5,907 bases of DNA from Clostridiales bacterium. Its GTDB lineage: Bacteria; Bacillota; Clostridia; Oscillospirales; Acutalibacteraceae. The stretch spans positions 1-5,907 of the forward strand of contig DXVY01000111.1 in NCBI GenBank assembly GCA_019417145.1, given 5' to 3'. The translations under genes were made by a program, and so were the position numbers. The notes beneath the pieces were generated by a model, which ran no database searches, was not told the DNA's origin, and was given only the letters and a program-made list of their open reading frames with translations. Position 1 is the first letter of the stretch, and every line of letters begins with the position of its first letter. Shown in pieces: positions 1 to 5,650 of the stretch.

Positions 1-1258
1 TCTCGTAAAGGGTCACGCCGTTGTCCCGGTCCAACTCGCATTTGAATTGAGCGATGCTGTCGGCCGATACGCCGGCGTGGGAAAGGGCGGCCTGCTTGGC
101 CCTGTCTTCCCCGATATAGGCGGTCGCGCCGCCGGTATTGCCCGCATTGCCGGTAGAGACCGTGCCGCCGGTAGAGGCCGTGCTTCCCGAGGATCCCGTG
201 CCGCCGGTGGAGCCTGTGCTGCCGGTGGAACCTGTATTGCCCGTGTTGCCCGCGCTACCGGACTGGCCCACATAATCGTCGTCCCGCTCCCTGTCGGATT
301 TGAGAATGGCGCCGGTGAGAGCGTCCACGTCGTAGTCGTATGCAAAGCCGGCCGCCCCAAATTCCACCTCATAGACCATGACGCCGTCGTCGTAGTCCAT
401 TTCAGTATGGAGCCCGGCCGCGTCGTCGGCCGCGATTCCCGCGTGGCCCAAAGCCAGTTCCTGGGCCTTTTCGGCGCCGATATAGGCCTTGTCGCTGGCT
501 GTTCCCACCGAATCCACCAGCTCCAGCCCGCCGGCCGCATCGCTCAGCAGATTGAGCTCATTGATGGAAAGGGGCACCAGGTCTTCAAATTGGTAAAGGG
601 GGTTCTGGTTTACAATCTGCCGGATCAGCTGGGCCTTGCCCGGGGTGATGCCGTATTCCTCGGCCAGCTTTTGCAGCTCGGCGTCGGAGGACACGGTCTG
701 GCTGAGCACAGCGCCGCTGAAATTGCCCTGCTGCAGCAGGGCGTTGACCTCCTCGGTCAGCTTTTGCTGGAGCGCCTGGCCCTTAGAAGGATCATCGTTA
801 TCCACGCTGATGAGGATGGAGTTGGCCAGCTCGCTCAAATAACCGTTTTGCAGCATGGAGCCGATAAGGGCGTTGACCGCCACGTCCAGGTCGCTTCCCT
901 TAAAGTCCATGTCGCCAAGGACGACCTTTGCGTCCTCGTTGCGGGCGTTGACGGCCAGCACCCGCTCCTTTTGATTGACCTTGATCTCGATGCTGGGATT
1001 GACGTCTAGGCAGACGGTGGAGGAAACGGCAAAATTGGCGTTGTAGACGAGATATCCCGCCGCGCCGGCGACCAGCACCACAATGGCGGCGGCAATGGCG
1101 GCGGCGCGCTTGATCCAGGGGTTGCGTTTCTTGTTTTCGGTCATGCAAATCACCTTTCTTTCCTGTTTCTCGCAGGCAGAGAGGACCGAATCGAGAAGAT
1201 CCGGTGTGGCGTGGGCAAAGGCGCGGCCGATGGACGCCTCCACGTCTTTGTTCTTCAT
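1..1258 (-). CDS. RsgI-like membrane anti-sigma factor with PepSY repeats (3' end cut by window edge)
   Basis: Probable anti-sigma factor for the ECF sigma factor encoded 5 bp upstream. I translated 419 codons without a stop before the left edge. Residues 1-38 are a short cytoplasmic segment containing ATPDLLDSVLSACE, a motif I associate with clostridial RsgI-family proteins and presumably the sigma-binding part. Residues about 49-72 form one Ala/Val-rich transmembrane helix after a Lys/Arg-rich stretch. Residues about 78-150 resemble the RsgI extracellular domain (LDVNPSIEIKVN, with N87-P88); in RsgI proteins this Asn-Pro bond is a self-cleavage site. Residues about 256-322 are a PepSY-like repeat (YIGAEKAQELAL ... 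YDYDVDALTGAIL), 332-378 a Gly/Ser/Thr/Asn-rich linker, and 379 onward a second PepSY-like repeat (YIGEDRAKQAAL). Start ATG 1258 keeps the ATPDLLD segment and has GGGAG upstream. An internal ATG at 1144 (M39), after AAGAAAGGTG, is a possible alternative start that would leave almost no cytoplasmic part. The signal sensed is unknown. Confidence 0.82.
   Translation of the reverse strand, partial: MKNKDVEASIGRAFAHATPDLLDSVLSACEKQERKVICMTENKKRNPWIKRAAAIAAAIVVLVAGAAGYLVYNANFAVSSTVCLDVNPSIEIKVNQKERVLAVNARNEDAKVVLGDMDFKGSDLDVAVNALIGSMLQNGYLSELANSILISVDNDDPSKGQALQQKLTEEVNALLQQGNFSGAVLSQTVSSDAELQKLAEEYGITPGKAQLIRQIVNQNPLYQFEDLVPLSINELNLLSDAAGGLELVDSVGTASDKAYIGAEKAQELALGHAGIAADDAAGLHTEMDYDDGVMVYEVEFGAAGFAYDYDVDALTGAILKSDRERDDDYVGQSGSAGNTGNTGSTGSTGSTGGTGSSGSTASTGGTVSTGNAGNTGGATAYIGEDRAKQAALSHAGVSADSIAQFKCELDRDNGVTLYE
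125..265 (-). repeat. Low-complexity tract encoding a Gly/Ser/Thr/Asn linker
   Basis: This stretch encodes residues 332-378 of the anti-sigma protein. It is built from imperfect short units that translate as GNTG, GSTG and GGTG. The DNA copies are degenerate but close, with repeated CCGGTGGA/CCGGTAGA-like blocks. It separates two PepSY-like repeats and is expected to be a flexible, disordered extracellular segment. Such tracts may vary in length between strains by slippage or recombination; that is inference. Confidence 0.75.
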
Positions 1259-1263
1259 GATCG

Positions 1264-1836
1264 TCACTCTCCCTTCATAAGTGCGTTCCTGAGCTTTTTC
1301 AGGGCTCTGGCGTATTTTGAAAGAACGGTGGGCAGCGGCAGCTCCAGCAGGGAGGCGATCTCCCGGTGCTTAAAGCCGGCCGTTGCGTGGAGCGTCACGA
1401 TCTGGCGCTCGGTGTGGGACAACAGCTCCATGCATTGCAGCAGGACCTGCCGGTCCTCAGGCGCGACCTGGGACCGCTGATCCAGGATACGCTCCCAGTC
1501 CTCCGGCTGCAGGTCGGCCGACCGGCCGTGCTCGCGCAGCCTTTGCATACACAGGTTGCGGGTAATGGTGAGCATCCACGCCAGAGGCTTGCCCATAGGC
1601 CGATAGGCGCCGGCCGCGGTGTAAACGCTCATGTAGCAGTCGTGCAGCACGTCCTGCGCATCCTGGTCATTTTTTAGAATAGAGAGGGCGAATCCATAGA
1701 CGGCCGCACTGGTGGAGCGGTACAGTTCCGCAAGGGCCCTTGTATCCCTTTGCGCAATCCGATCCAGCAGCCCTTCCAGTAGGACGCCGTCTGTTTGGCC
1801 TTTTACCCTAGGGGGGGTGGTCAGCGGATTTGACAT
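1264..1836 (-). CDS. ECF-type RNA polymerase sigma factor
   Basis: A 190-residue sigma-70-family protein of the extracytoplasmic-function type, which directs RNA polymerase to a specific promoter set. Region 2 spans about residues 33-101 (ALAELYRSTSAAVYGFALSIL, NDQDAQDVLHDCYMSVY, then PLAWMLTITRNLCMQRLRE). Region 4 spans about 129-183, with a helix-turn-helix around HREIASLLELPLPTVLSKYA. The linker between them is short and no region 1 or 3 is evident, as expected for ECF factors; the length is also typical. I chose ATG 1836 because GGTGAGG precedes it in register with the 16S rRNA tail. The frame stays open to ATG 1854 and TTG 1890, neither with a ribosome site. The anti-sigma gene follows 5 bp after the TGA stop, so the two are surely co-transcribed. 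I cannot assign the ECF group or the target regulon. Confidence 0.88.
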   Translation of the reverse strand: MSNPLTTPPRVKGQTDGVLLEGLLDRIAQRDTRALAELYRSTSAAVYGFALSILKNDQDAQDVLHDCYMSVYTAAGAYRPMGKPLAWMLTITRNLCMQRLREHGRSADLQPEDWERILDQRSQVAPEDRQVLLQCMELLSHTERQIVTLHATAGFKHREIASLLELPLPTVLSKYARALKKLRNALMKGE

Positions 1837-1838
1837 AG

Positions 1839-1845
1839 CCTCACC
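1839..1845 (-). promoter_or_regulatory. Ribosome binding site of the sigma factor gene
   Basis: On the minus strand GGTGAGG lies just before ATG 1836. Its GGTGA part matches the 3' half of the extended AAGGAGGTGATC complement of the 16S rRNA tail, which puts the ATG at a normal aligned distance. This site favours 1836 over the upstream in-frame starts at 1854 and 1890. Confidence 0.5.
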
Positions 1846-1907
1846 GTCTTTCATAGGATTAACGCGCGGACAGGACGTTTTATTGCACAAATAAAAAAAT
1901 ATTTTTT

Positions 1908-1930
1908 CGCCGCCTTTCTATGGGGCGGCG
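1908..1930 (-). other. Leader hairpin next to an A/T tract upstream of the sigma gene
   Basis: CGCCGCC (1908-1914) and GGCGGCG (1924-1930) form a perfect 7-bp stem with a 9-base loop. Read on the minus strand, the hairpin is followed by six A, a T-A step and seven T (1894-1907). It falls in the transcribed leader if the promoter at 2029-2057 is used. Because A residues separate the stem from the T run, it is not a classical terminator; it might be an attenuator or merely a stable leader structure. Confidence 0.4.
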
Positions 1931-2028
1931 CGGCGGAGCCTCCCGTGTCCGGCGGTGGAGACCAGGCCCGCCCGTCTCATCCGGCGTCCCTGCGCAAACC
2001 GGCGGGCAGGCCCTCTCTTGCTGCAAAC

Positions 2029-2057
2029 AGCATACCATCCTCAGCCGTTTCTGTCAA
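2029..2057 (-). promoter_or_regulatory. Sigma-A-type promoter for the sigma/anti-sigma operon
   Basis: On the minus strand a perfect TTGACA (-35, 2057-2052) is followed after exactly 17 bp by TATGCT (-10, 2034-2029), preceded by TGG that could act as an extended -10. Transcription would start near 2022 and run left, giving a leader of roughly 185 nt before ATG 1836. This suggests basal housekeeping transcription. I saw no convincing ECF-type (AAC...CGTC) autoregulatory promoter closer to the gene. Confidence 0.6.
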
Positions 2058-2102
2058 TTTTTATGGTGGAGCCGGGCGTGGGACCGAGCGTTCCTGTTAA
2101 CA

Positions 2103-2131
2103 TTGACAACAAAAAAACGAAATGGTATAAT
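2103..2131 (+). promoter_or_regulatory. Consensus extended -10 promoter of the sensor hydrogenase operon
   Basis: TTGACA (2103-2108), a 17-bp spacer and TATAAT (2126-2131) match the sigma-A consensus at every position. TGG directly before the -10 supplies an extended -10 element, and A-rich sequence fills the spacer. The predicted start is around 2138. A promoter this strong normally needs a repressor or attenuation to hold it down, which makes the palindrome just downstream noteworthy. Confidence 0.85.
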
Positions 2132-2141
2132 GACTATAAAT

Positions 2142-2170
2142 ATAGGCGACGCCTATTTTGCAATAGGCGA
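2142..2170 (+). promoter_or_regulatory. Candidate operator: ATAGGCG palindrome plus a third half-site
   Basis: ATAGGCG (2142-2148) and CGCCTAT (2150-2156) form a perfect 7+7 bp palindrome around a central A. The 8-mer ATAGGCGA recurs at 2163-2170, exactly 21 bp (about two helical turns) from the first copy. The array begins within a few bases of the predicted transcription start, where a bound repressor would block initiation or clearance. I do not recognise the consensus and cannot name the regulator. As RNA the palindrome would form only a short hairpin, so a DNA-binding site seems likelier. Confidence 0.5.
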
Positions 2171-2210
2171 TTTTACCAAATTTTTCGGGCGGTAATTGCA
2201 CGATATCACG

Positions 2211-2229
2211 GCCGCAGCAGGGCTGTGGC
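2211..2229 (+). other. Leader hairpin upstream of the [2Fe-2S] gene
   Basis: GCCGCAGC (2211-2218) and GCTGTGGC (2222-2229) pair over 8 bp, including one G-U pair, around an AGG loop. TAATTTTA follows, and the hairpin ends about 17 bases before the GGAGG ribosome site. It could affect translation, mRNA stability or partial termination. The T-run is interrupted, so I do not call it a terminator. Confidence 0.35.
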
Positions 2230-2245
2230 TAATTTTATGCGATAC

Positions 2246-2250
2246 GGAGG
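2246..2250 (+). promoter_or_regulatory. Ribosome binding site fixing the start at 2259
   Basis: GGAGG lies 8 bases before ATG 2259. The frame is open upstream to a TTG at 2196, but that would add 21 residues unlike the family and has no ribosome site, so ATG 2259 is the start. Confidence 0.8.
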
Positions 2251-2258
2251 CAAGCTTT

Positions 2259-2501
2259 ATGGAAATCATGGTGTGTGTGGGCAGCTCCTGCCATTTGCAC
2301 AACTCGCGGGAAATCATCGGTCGGATCAAGGAGTTGATCTCCCAAAACCAGTTGGACGCGCTGGTGGAGCTGAAGGGATCCTTTTGTATGGGGCACTGTG
2401 CCGACCCGGGCGTATGCGTGCGCATCGGGGAGACGGTGTATTCGGTGACGCCGGAGAATGTGGACGAATTTTTCCAAACCAATGTGATACAGGCGCTGTA
2501 A
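2259..2501 (+). CDS. Thioredoxin-like [2Fe-2S] ferredoxin (NuoE/HydA-associated type)
   Basis: An 80-residue cytoplasmic iron-sulfur protein of the thioredoxin-like [2Fe-2S] family, equivalent to the C-terminal half of NuoE and to small subunits of clostridial hydrogenases. The four expected ligands are present as C6-x4-C11 (VCVGSSC) and C43-x3-C47 (FCMGHC). An extra cysteine, C53, lies in the following GVCV strand, and the conserved block LKGSFCMGHC...GVCVRIG is clear. It lacks the N-terminal helical domain of full NuoE, so it is a stand-alone domain. As first gene of the operon, 32 bp before the sensor hydrogenase, it probably exchanges electrons with the hydrogenase's [4Fe-4S] clusters or helps tune the sensor's redox state. 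Such small ferredoxins commonly accompany HydS-type hydrogenases. The electron partner is inferred. Confidence 0.88.
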   Translation: MEIMVCVGSSCHLHNSREIIGRIKELISQNQLDALVELKGSFCMGHCADPGVCVRIGETVYSVTPENVDEFFQTNVIQAL

Positions 2502-2533
2502 AGCCGTTTTGAAACCAGTCCGGAGGGGTACAT

Positions 2534-4264
2534 ATGGGTTATATCCACGTAAAAAAGGCCAATTGTAAAAACTGTTACAAATGCCTGAAAAACTGTATTG
2601 TCAAGTCCATCCGCTACCTGGACGGCCAGGTGGATGTGATCAGCGACGGCTGCATTCTCTGCGGCAAATGCGTCAACGTCTGTCCTCAGGAGGCCAAGCG
2701 GGTGGTCAATCCTCTGGAACCGATTTTGGCCATGCTGCGCGACCCGTCGGTAAAAACGGTGGCCAGCCTGGCGCCCTCCTATGTGGGCTCCTTTGGGTAT
2801 GAGAACCGGTATAAGGTCATCGGCGCCCTGAAGGCTTTGGGTTTCGACGGGGTGGAGGAGACGGCCATCGGGGCCAAGGCGGTGTCCGAGGCCTACCGGG
2901 ATATTATGGAGCAGGGAAGCATGCCGATTTTCCTGACCAGCTGCTGCCCTACGGTCAACGAGCTGATCGTCAAGTACTATCCTTCGCTCACCGGCTGTAT
3001 CGCTCCGGTGGTGTCGCCGGTGCTGGCCCACGGCCGGATGATTAAGAAACGTATGGGCGAGGATACCAAGGTGATCTTTGTGGGCCCCTGCCTATCCAAA
3101 ATCTCCGAGATTGCCGGCGCGCCCGAATCGGCCGACGGCGCCATATCCTTCCGCCAATTGGAGGATTTGATGGAGGCCGCGCATATAGATATAAGCGAAC
3201 AGGCCGAGGCTCGGCCCGACCGGCCCTCCTCTTTCTCCCGCATCTATCCCATGGACCACGGCATCGTCCGGGACGTGGAGCGCCTGGACACCGACGGCCG
3301 GGCCCTGAAAGCGGCCGACTACGCCTTTGTGGGGGTCAGCGGCCTGGATAATGTCCGCGCCTTTTTGGATGAGCTTCTGGAGGGCAGGGTGGAAGGCCCC
3401 CTGTTTGCCGAGCTCAACGCCTGTCCGGAGGGCTGTATCAACGGCCCCCTGCGTCCGGAACAGGGCCGTACCTATGCTTCCCGCCTGCAGGTGGAAAGAT
3501 ACGCCGCCGAGGCGGCCCAGCCGGCCCCTGCCGAAAGGGAGGAAGAGCCCACCGTGCCCATGGCCAAGGCCTTCCGCCCCAATCCCTTAAAGGCCGACAT
3601 TCCGGATGAGGCGACCATCCGCAAGATTCTCAGCGAGATTGGCAAGCCCACCCCGGACAAGGAGCTCAACTGCGGCTCCTGCGGGTATCCCACCTGCCGG
3701 GAAAAGGCCATCGCCGTCTATCAGAAAAAGGCCGAGCTGTTCATGTGCCTGCCTTATATCAGCGATCTGACCCAGTCTCTCAGCAACGTGACCCTGAGCG
3801 TGACCCCCAACAGCATCATCGCCGTGGACCGGGATATGCGAATTATCGAATGTAACCTTGCCGCCCAAAAGCAGTTCGGGGTCACCCGCAAGCAGGCTTT
3901 GCACAGCTATCTTTTCGAATATATGGATCATAAGGATTTCGAGCAGACCTTTGTCACCCAGCTCAATACCTATGACAAAAAGGTGGAGATCCCCCAGCTT
4001 GGGCTGGTCACCGAGCAGACCCTCATCTATGTCCGGGAGCAGAATATCGTCATCGGTATCATCCGGGACGTGACCGAGGAGGAAAAGCACAGCCAGAGCA
4101 TGTATCACATGAAGCTGGAGAGCGTGGAAATGGCCCAGAAGGTCATTGACAAGCAGATGACCGTGGCGCAGGAAATTGCCAGCCTGTTGGGCGAGACCAC
4201 GGCCGAGACCAAGGTGACCCTGAACAAGCTCAAGGACCTGATCACAAATGAGGGACTGGAATGA
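2534..4264 (+). CDS. hydS: HydS-like sensory [FeFe]-hydrogenase with PAS domain
   Basis: A 576-residue soluble protein, probably a hydrogen or redox sensor rather than a bulk hydrogenase. Two [4Fe-4S] ferredoxin motifs come first (C11, C14, C17, C21 and C40, C43, C46, C50). The hydrogenase large-subunit H-cluster domain covers about residues 60-325: TSCCP (C137, C138), VGPCLSK (C186, K189, E192) and ELNACPEGCINGP (C297, C301), so every H-cluster cysteine is present. An Ala/Pro/Glu-rich linker (about 324-345) leads to an extra [4Fe-4S] domain (C380, C383, C388, C405), a PAS domain (about 418-513, SIIAVDRDMRIIECN ... GIIRDVTEEE) and a C-terminal helical, probably coiled-coil, segment to 576. 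This matches group C (sensory) [FeFe]-hydrogenases; a phosphatase neighbour points to the phosphatase-linked subgroup. ATG 2534 follows GGAGGGG at 2522-2528. The stop overlaps the phosphatase start by 4 bp, implying coupled synthesis and perhaps a complex. Confidence 0.9.
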   Translation: MGYIHVKKANCKNCYKCLKNCIVKSIRYLDGQVDVISDGCILCGKCVNVCPQEAKRVVNPLEPILAMLRDPSVKTVASLAPSYVGSFGYENRYKVIGALKALGFDGVEETAIGAKAVSEAYRDIMEQGSMPIFLTSCCPTVNELIVKYYPSLTGCIAPVVSPVLAHGRMIKKRMGEDTKVIFVGPCLSKISEIAGAPESADGAISFRQLEDLMEAAHIDISEQAEARPDRPSSFSRIYPMDHGIVRDVERLDTDGRALKAADYAFVGVSGLDNVRAFLDELLEGRVEGPLFAELNACPEGCINGPLRPEQGRTYASRLQVERYAAEAAQPAPAEREEEPTVPMAKAFRPNPLKADIPDEATIRKILSEIGKPTPDKELNCGSCGYPTCREKAIAVYQKKAELFMCLPYISDLTQSLSNVTLSVTPNSIIAVDRDMRIIECNLAAQKQFGVTRKQALHSYLFEYMDHKDFEQTFVTQLNTYDKKVEIPQLGLVTEQTLIYVREQNIVIGIIRDVTEEEKHSQSMYHMKLESVEMAQKVIDKQMTVAQEIASLLGETTAETKVTLNKLKDLITNEGLE

Positions 4265-5442
4265 GTGGGAAAGTATATTATGATGTGACCTCCAAGAGCA
4301 TCAATAAGAAGAACGAGGAGCTGTGTGGCGACAAGGTGGAGTGGGTACCCATCGAGGACGGGGTGATCGTGGTTTTGTCCGACGGCTTGGGCAGCGGCGT
4401 CAAGGCCAACATTTTGGCCACCTTGACCTCCAAGATCATCGCCACCATGATGCAGGGGGGCGCGACCTTGGAGGATACGGTGGACACCATTGTCCACACC
4501 CTGCCGGTGTGCAAGGTGCGGGGCCTGGCCTATTCCACCTTTTCCATATTGAAGCTGACCTACGACGGCGGCGCAAAGCTCATCGAGTTTGATTGTCCCG
4601 GCTGTATCTTTGTACGGGACGGCGTGGTGATGCCCATTGATTACACCGAGCGGGTCATCGCCGGCAAGACCATCAAGGAGGCCGCCTTCCAGCTCCAGGT
4701 GAATGATCTTTTATGCCTGACCTCGGACGGGGTTATGTTCGCCGGCATCGGCGCGGTGTTAAACCTGGGGTGGAACTGGGAGAGCGTCTGTGATTTTCTC
4801 ACCGACAACTATACCGACGAGGAAACCAGCGCCCGCATGTCGGCCGCCCTCATCGGCGCTTGCCAGGACCTGTATATGAACGAGCCGGGGGACGATACCA
4901 CCGTGGCCATGGTCAAGGTCATCCCGCAGCAGATTGTGAGCATGCTGTCCGGCCCGCCCAAGCTGCGGGAGGACGACGGCCGCATGGTGACGGATTTTAT
5001 GTCCCTGGAAGGGGAGAAGGTGGTCTGCGGCGGCTCTTCGGCCAACCTGGTGGCCCGGGAACTGGGCACAGAGGTGACCACCGACCTGCTGTTTGACGCC
5101 GACGGCACCCTGCCGGCCATCGGGCATATCCCCGGCATCGACCTGACCACCGAGGGCGTTCTTACCCTGCGGGTGACCAATGAGATCATCCGGGAATACC
5201 TGAAGGATCCCACCAACGAGGCCAGCCTGAAAAAGCTGGATGGAAGGAACGGAGCGGCGTTGATCGCCAAGCTGCTCATCGAGCATTGTACCCATCTGCA
5301 TATGTTTATCGGAAAGGCCATCAACCCCGCCCACCAGAATCCCAATCTGCCGGTGGACCTGAGCATCAAGCTGCGGCTGCTGGATGAACTTGCGGCCATG
5401 ATGCGGCAGGCGGGCAAGGTGGTGGAGATCAAATTTTATTGA
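4261..5442 (+). CDS. SpoIIE-family PP2C-type serine/threonine phosphatase
   Basis: A 393-residue protein, predicted metal-dependent phosphatase and output of the hydrogenase sensor. Residues about 4-222 form the SpoIIE/PP2C domain. Candidate metal-binding aspartates fall in the expected motifs: D24 (ELCGDKVE), D41 (VVLSDGLGSG), D156 (CLTSDGV) and D211/D212 (GDDTTVAMV). Catalysis therefore looks intact. Residues about 225-393 form an extra C-terminal region with VVCGGSSANLVARELG and a helical end (LDELAAMMRQAGKVVEI); I recall this block from clostridial SpoIIE-like proteins but not a function for it. No transmembrane segment is seen, unlike sporulation SpoIIE, so it acts in the cytoplasm. ATG 4261 overlaps the upstream TGA in ATGA, with GAGGG about 7 bases earlier. 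No STAS-type anti-sigma antagonist, the usual SpoIIE substrate, lies in the window, so its target is unknown. Expected partner: the PAS/coiled-coil end of the sensor hydrogenase (inference). Confidence 0.88.
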   Translation: MSGKVYYDVTSKSINKKNEELCGDKVEWVPIEDGVIVVLSDGLGSGVKANILATLTSKIIATMMQGGATLEDTVDTIVHTLPVCKVRGLAYSTFSILKLTYDGGAKLIEFDCPGCIFVRDGVVMPIDYTERVIAGKTIKEAAFQLQVNDLLCLTSDGVMFAGIGAVLNLGWNWESVCDFLTDNYTDEETSARMSAALIGACQDLYMNEPGDDTTVAMVKVIPQQIVSMLSGPPKLREDDGRMVTDFMSLEGEKVVCGGSSANLVARELGTEVTTDLLFDADGTLPAIGHIPGIDLTTEGVLTLRVTNEIIREYLKDPTNEASLKKLDGRNGAALIAKLLIEHCTHLHMFIGKAINPAHQNPNLPVDLSIKLRLLDELAAMMRQAGKVVEIKFY

Positions 5443-5448
5443 GCGCAC

Positions 5449-5493
5449 AGGGCGGCGGAGCGGATGGAAGAAGCCGCCGCGCCGCCCTTTTCT
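5449..5493 (+). terminator. Rho-independent terminator of the sensor hydrogenase operon
   Basis: Seven bases after the phosphatase stop, AGGGCGGCG (5449-5457) pairs with CGCCGCCCT (5480-5488), followed by TTTCT. The loop is about 22 bases and has a competing GCCGCC copy (5473-5478) that could form a shorter alternative stem. The GC-rich stem and the T-run support termination; the long loop lowers confidence slightly. Confidence 0.75.
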
Positions 5494-5528
5494 GTCATAA
5501 GGCGCCGGGTCCGTGGATGGGGAGACTT

Positions 5529-5546
5529 TTGTTATCTTTTTAACAA
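5529..5546 (+). promoter_or_regulatory. Candidate Rex (NADH/NAD+ sensing repressor) operator
   Basis: TTGTTATCTTTTTAACAA is an inverted repeat (TTGTTA, 6-bp spacer, TAACAA). It differs at one defined position from the Rex consensus TTGTTAA-N4-TTAACAA known in Firmicutes. Rex represses fermentation and hydrogenase genes when NADH is low, so the match fits the hydrogenase gene starting at 5722. It lies about 42 bp upstream of the best -35 box, which is farther than usual for a repressor site. Confidence 0.5.
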
Positions 5547-5588
5547 AAAGCGGTGAAATTCCCTGCGAGAGTTGGAAACAACCCCATA

Positions 5589-5618
5589 TTTACAAAGGCA
5601 TGGGCCCTAGTGTACAAT
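5589..5618 (+). promoter_or_regulatory. Sigma-A-like promoter of the group B hydrogenase gene
   Basis: TTTACA (5589-5594) and TACAAT (5613-5618) each differ from consensus at one base and are separated by 18 bp. Transcription would start near 5625, about 97 bases before the coding start. No better promoter is seen between the terminator and the gene. Confidence 0.6.
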
Positions 5619-5650
5619 ATAGCATGTCGAAGGAAGGAAAAAAGGGCGAT

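Larger units (their letters stand above)
1891..2258. other. Divergent intergenic region
   Basis: This non-coding interval separates the leftward sigma operon from the rightward hydrogenase operon. It holds the hairpin and A/T tract at 1894-1930, a GC-rich stretch at about 1920-2010 that I cannot assign to any RNA family, two back-to-back sigma-A-type promoters (2029-2057 leftward, 2103-2131 rightward), the ATAGGCG palindrome (2142-2156) with a third half-site (2163-2170), and a leader hairpin (2211-2229). I see no tRNA, rRNA or known riboswitch consensus in it. Confidence 0.6.

Noticed and set aside
47..1009. Long open frame on the plus strand (320 codons)
   Set aside because: It is antisense to the anti-sigma gene. 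Its translation is repetitive Gly/Ala/Arg-rich with no family likeness, as expected from GC-rich DNA, while the minus-strand frame shows clear domains.
1837..1890. Extended sigma factor starts at TTG 1890 or ATG 1854
   Set aside because: Neither has a ribosome site, and the added residues are unlike the sigma family; ATG 1836 has GGTGAGG in register.
1908..1930. Hairpin beside the A/T tract as a bidirectional terminator
   Set aside because: On the minus strand six A residues separate the stem from the T run, and on the plus strand the T run precedes the stem; neither is a standard terminator layout.
2095..2108. Possible Rex site TGTTAACATTGACA overlapping the -35 box
   Set aside because: The half-sites are only 2 bp apart instead of 4 for the same bases in Rex operators, and one base is mismatched; the TTGACA is better explained as the -35 element.
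2130..2195. Small open frame starting ATGACTATAAAT within the promoter
   Set aside because: Its ATG overlaps the -10 hexamer, so it would not be transcribed from this promoter, and it has no ribosome site. The apparent peptide repeat only reflects the ATAGGCG DNA repeats.
2153..3031. 292-codon open frame on the minus strand
   Set aside because: It lies antisense to the [2Fe-2S] protein and hydrogenase genes, which have intact cysteine motifs and ribosome sites; the antisense product resembles nothing.
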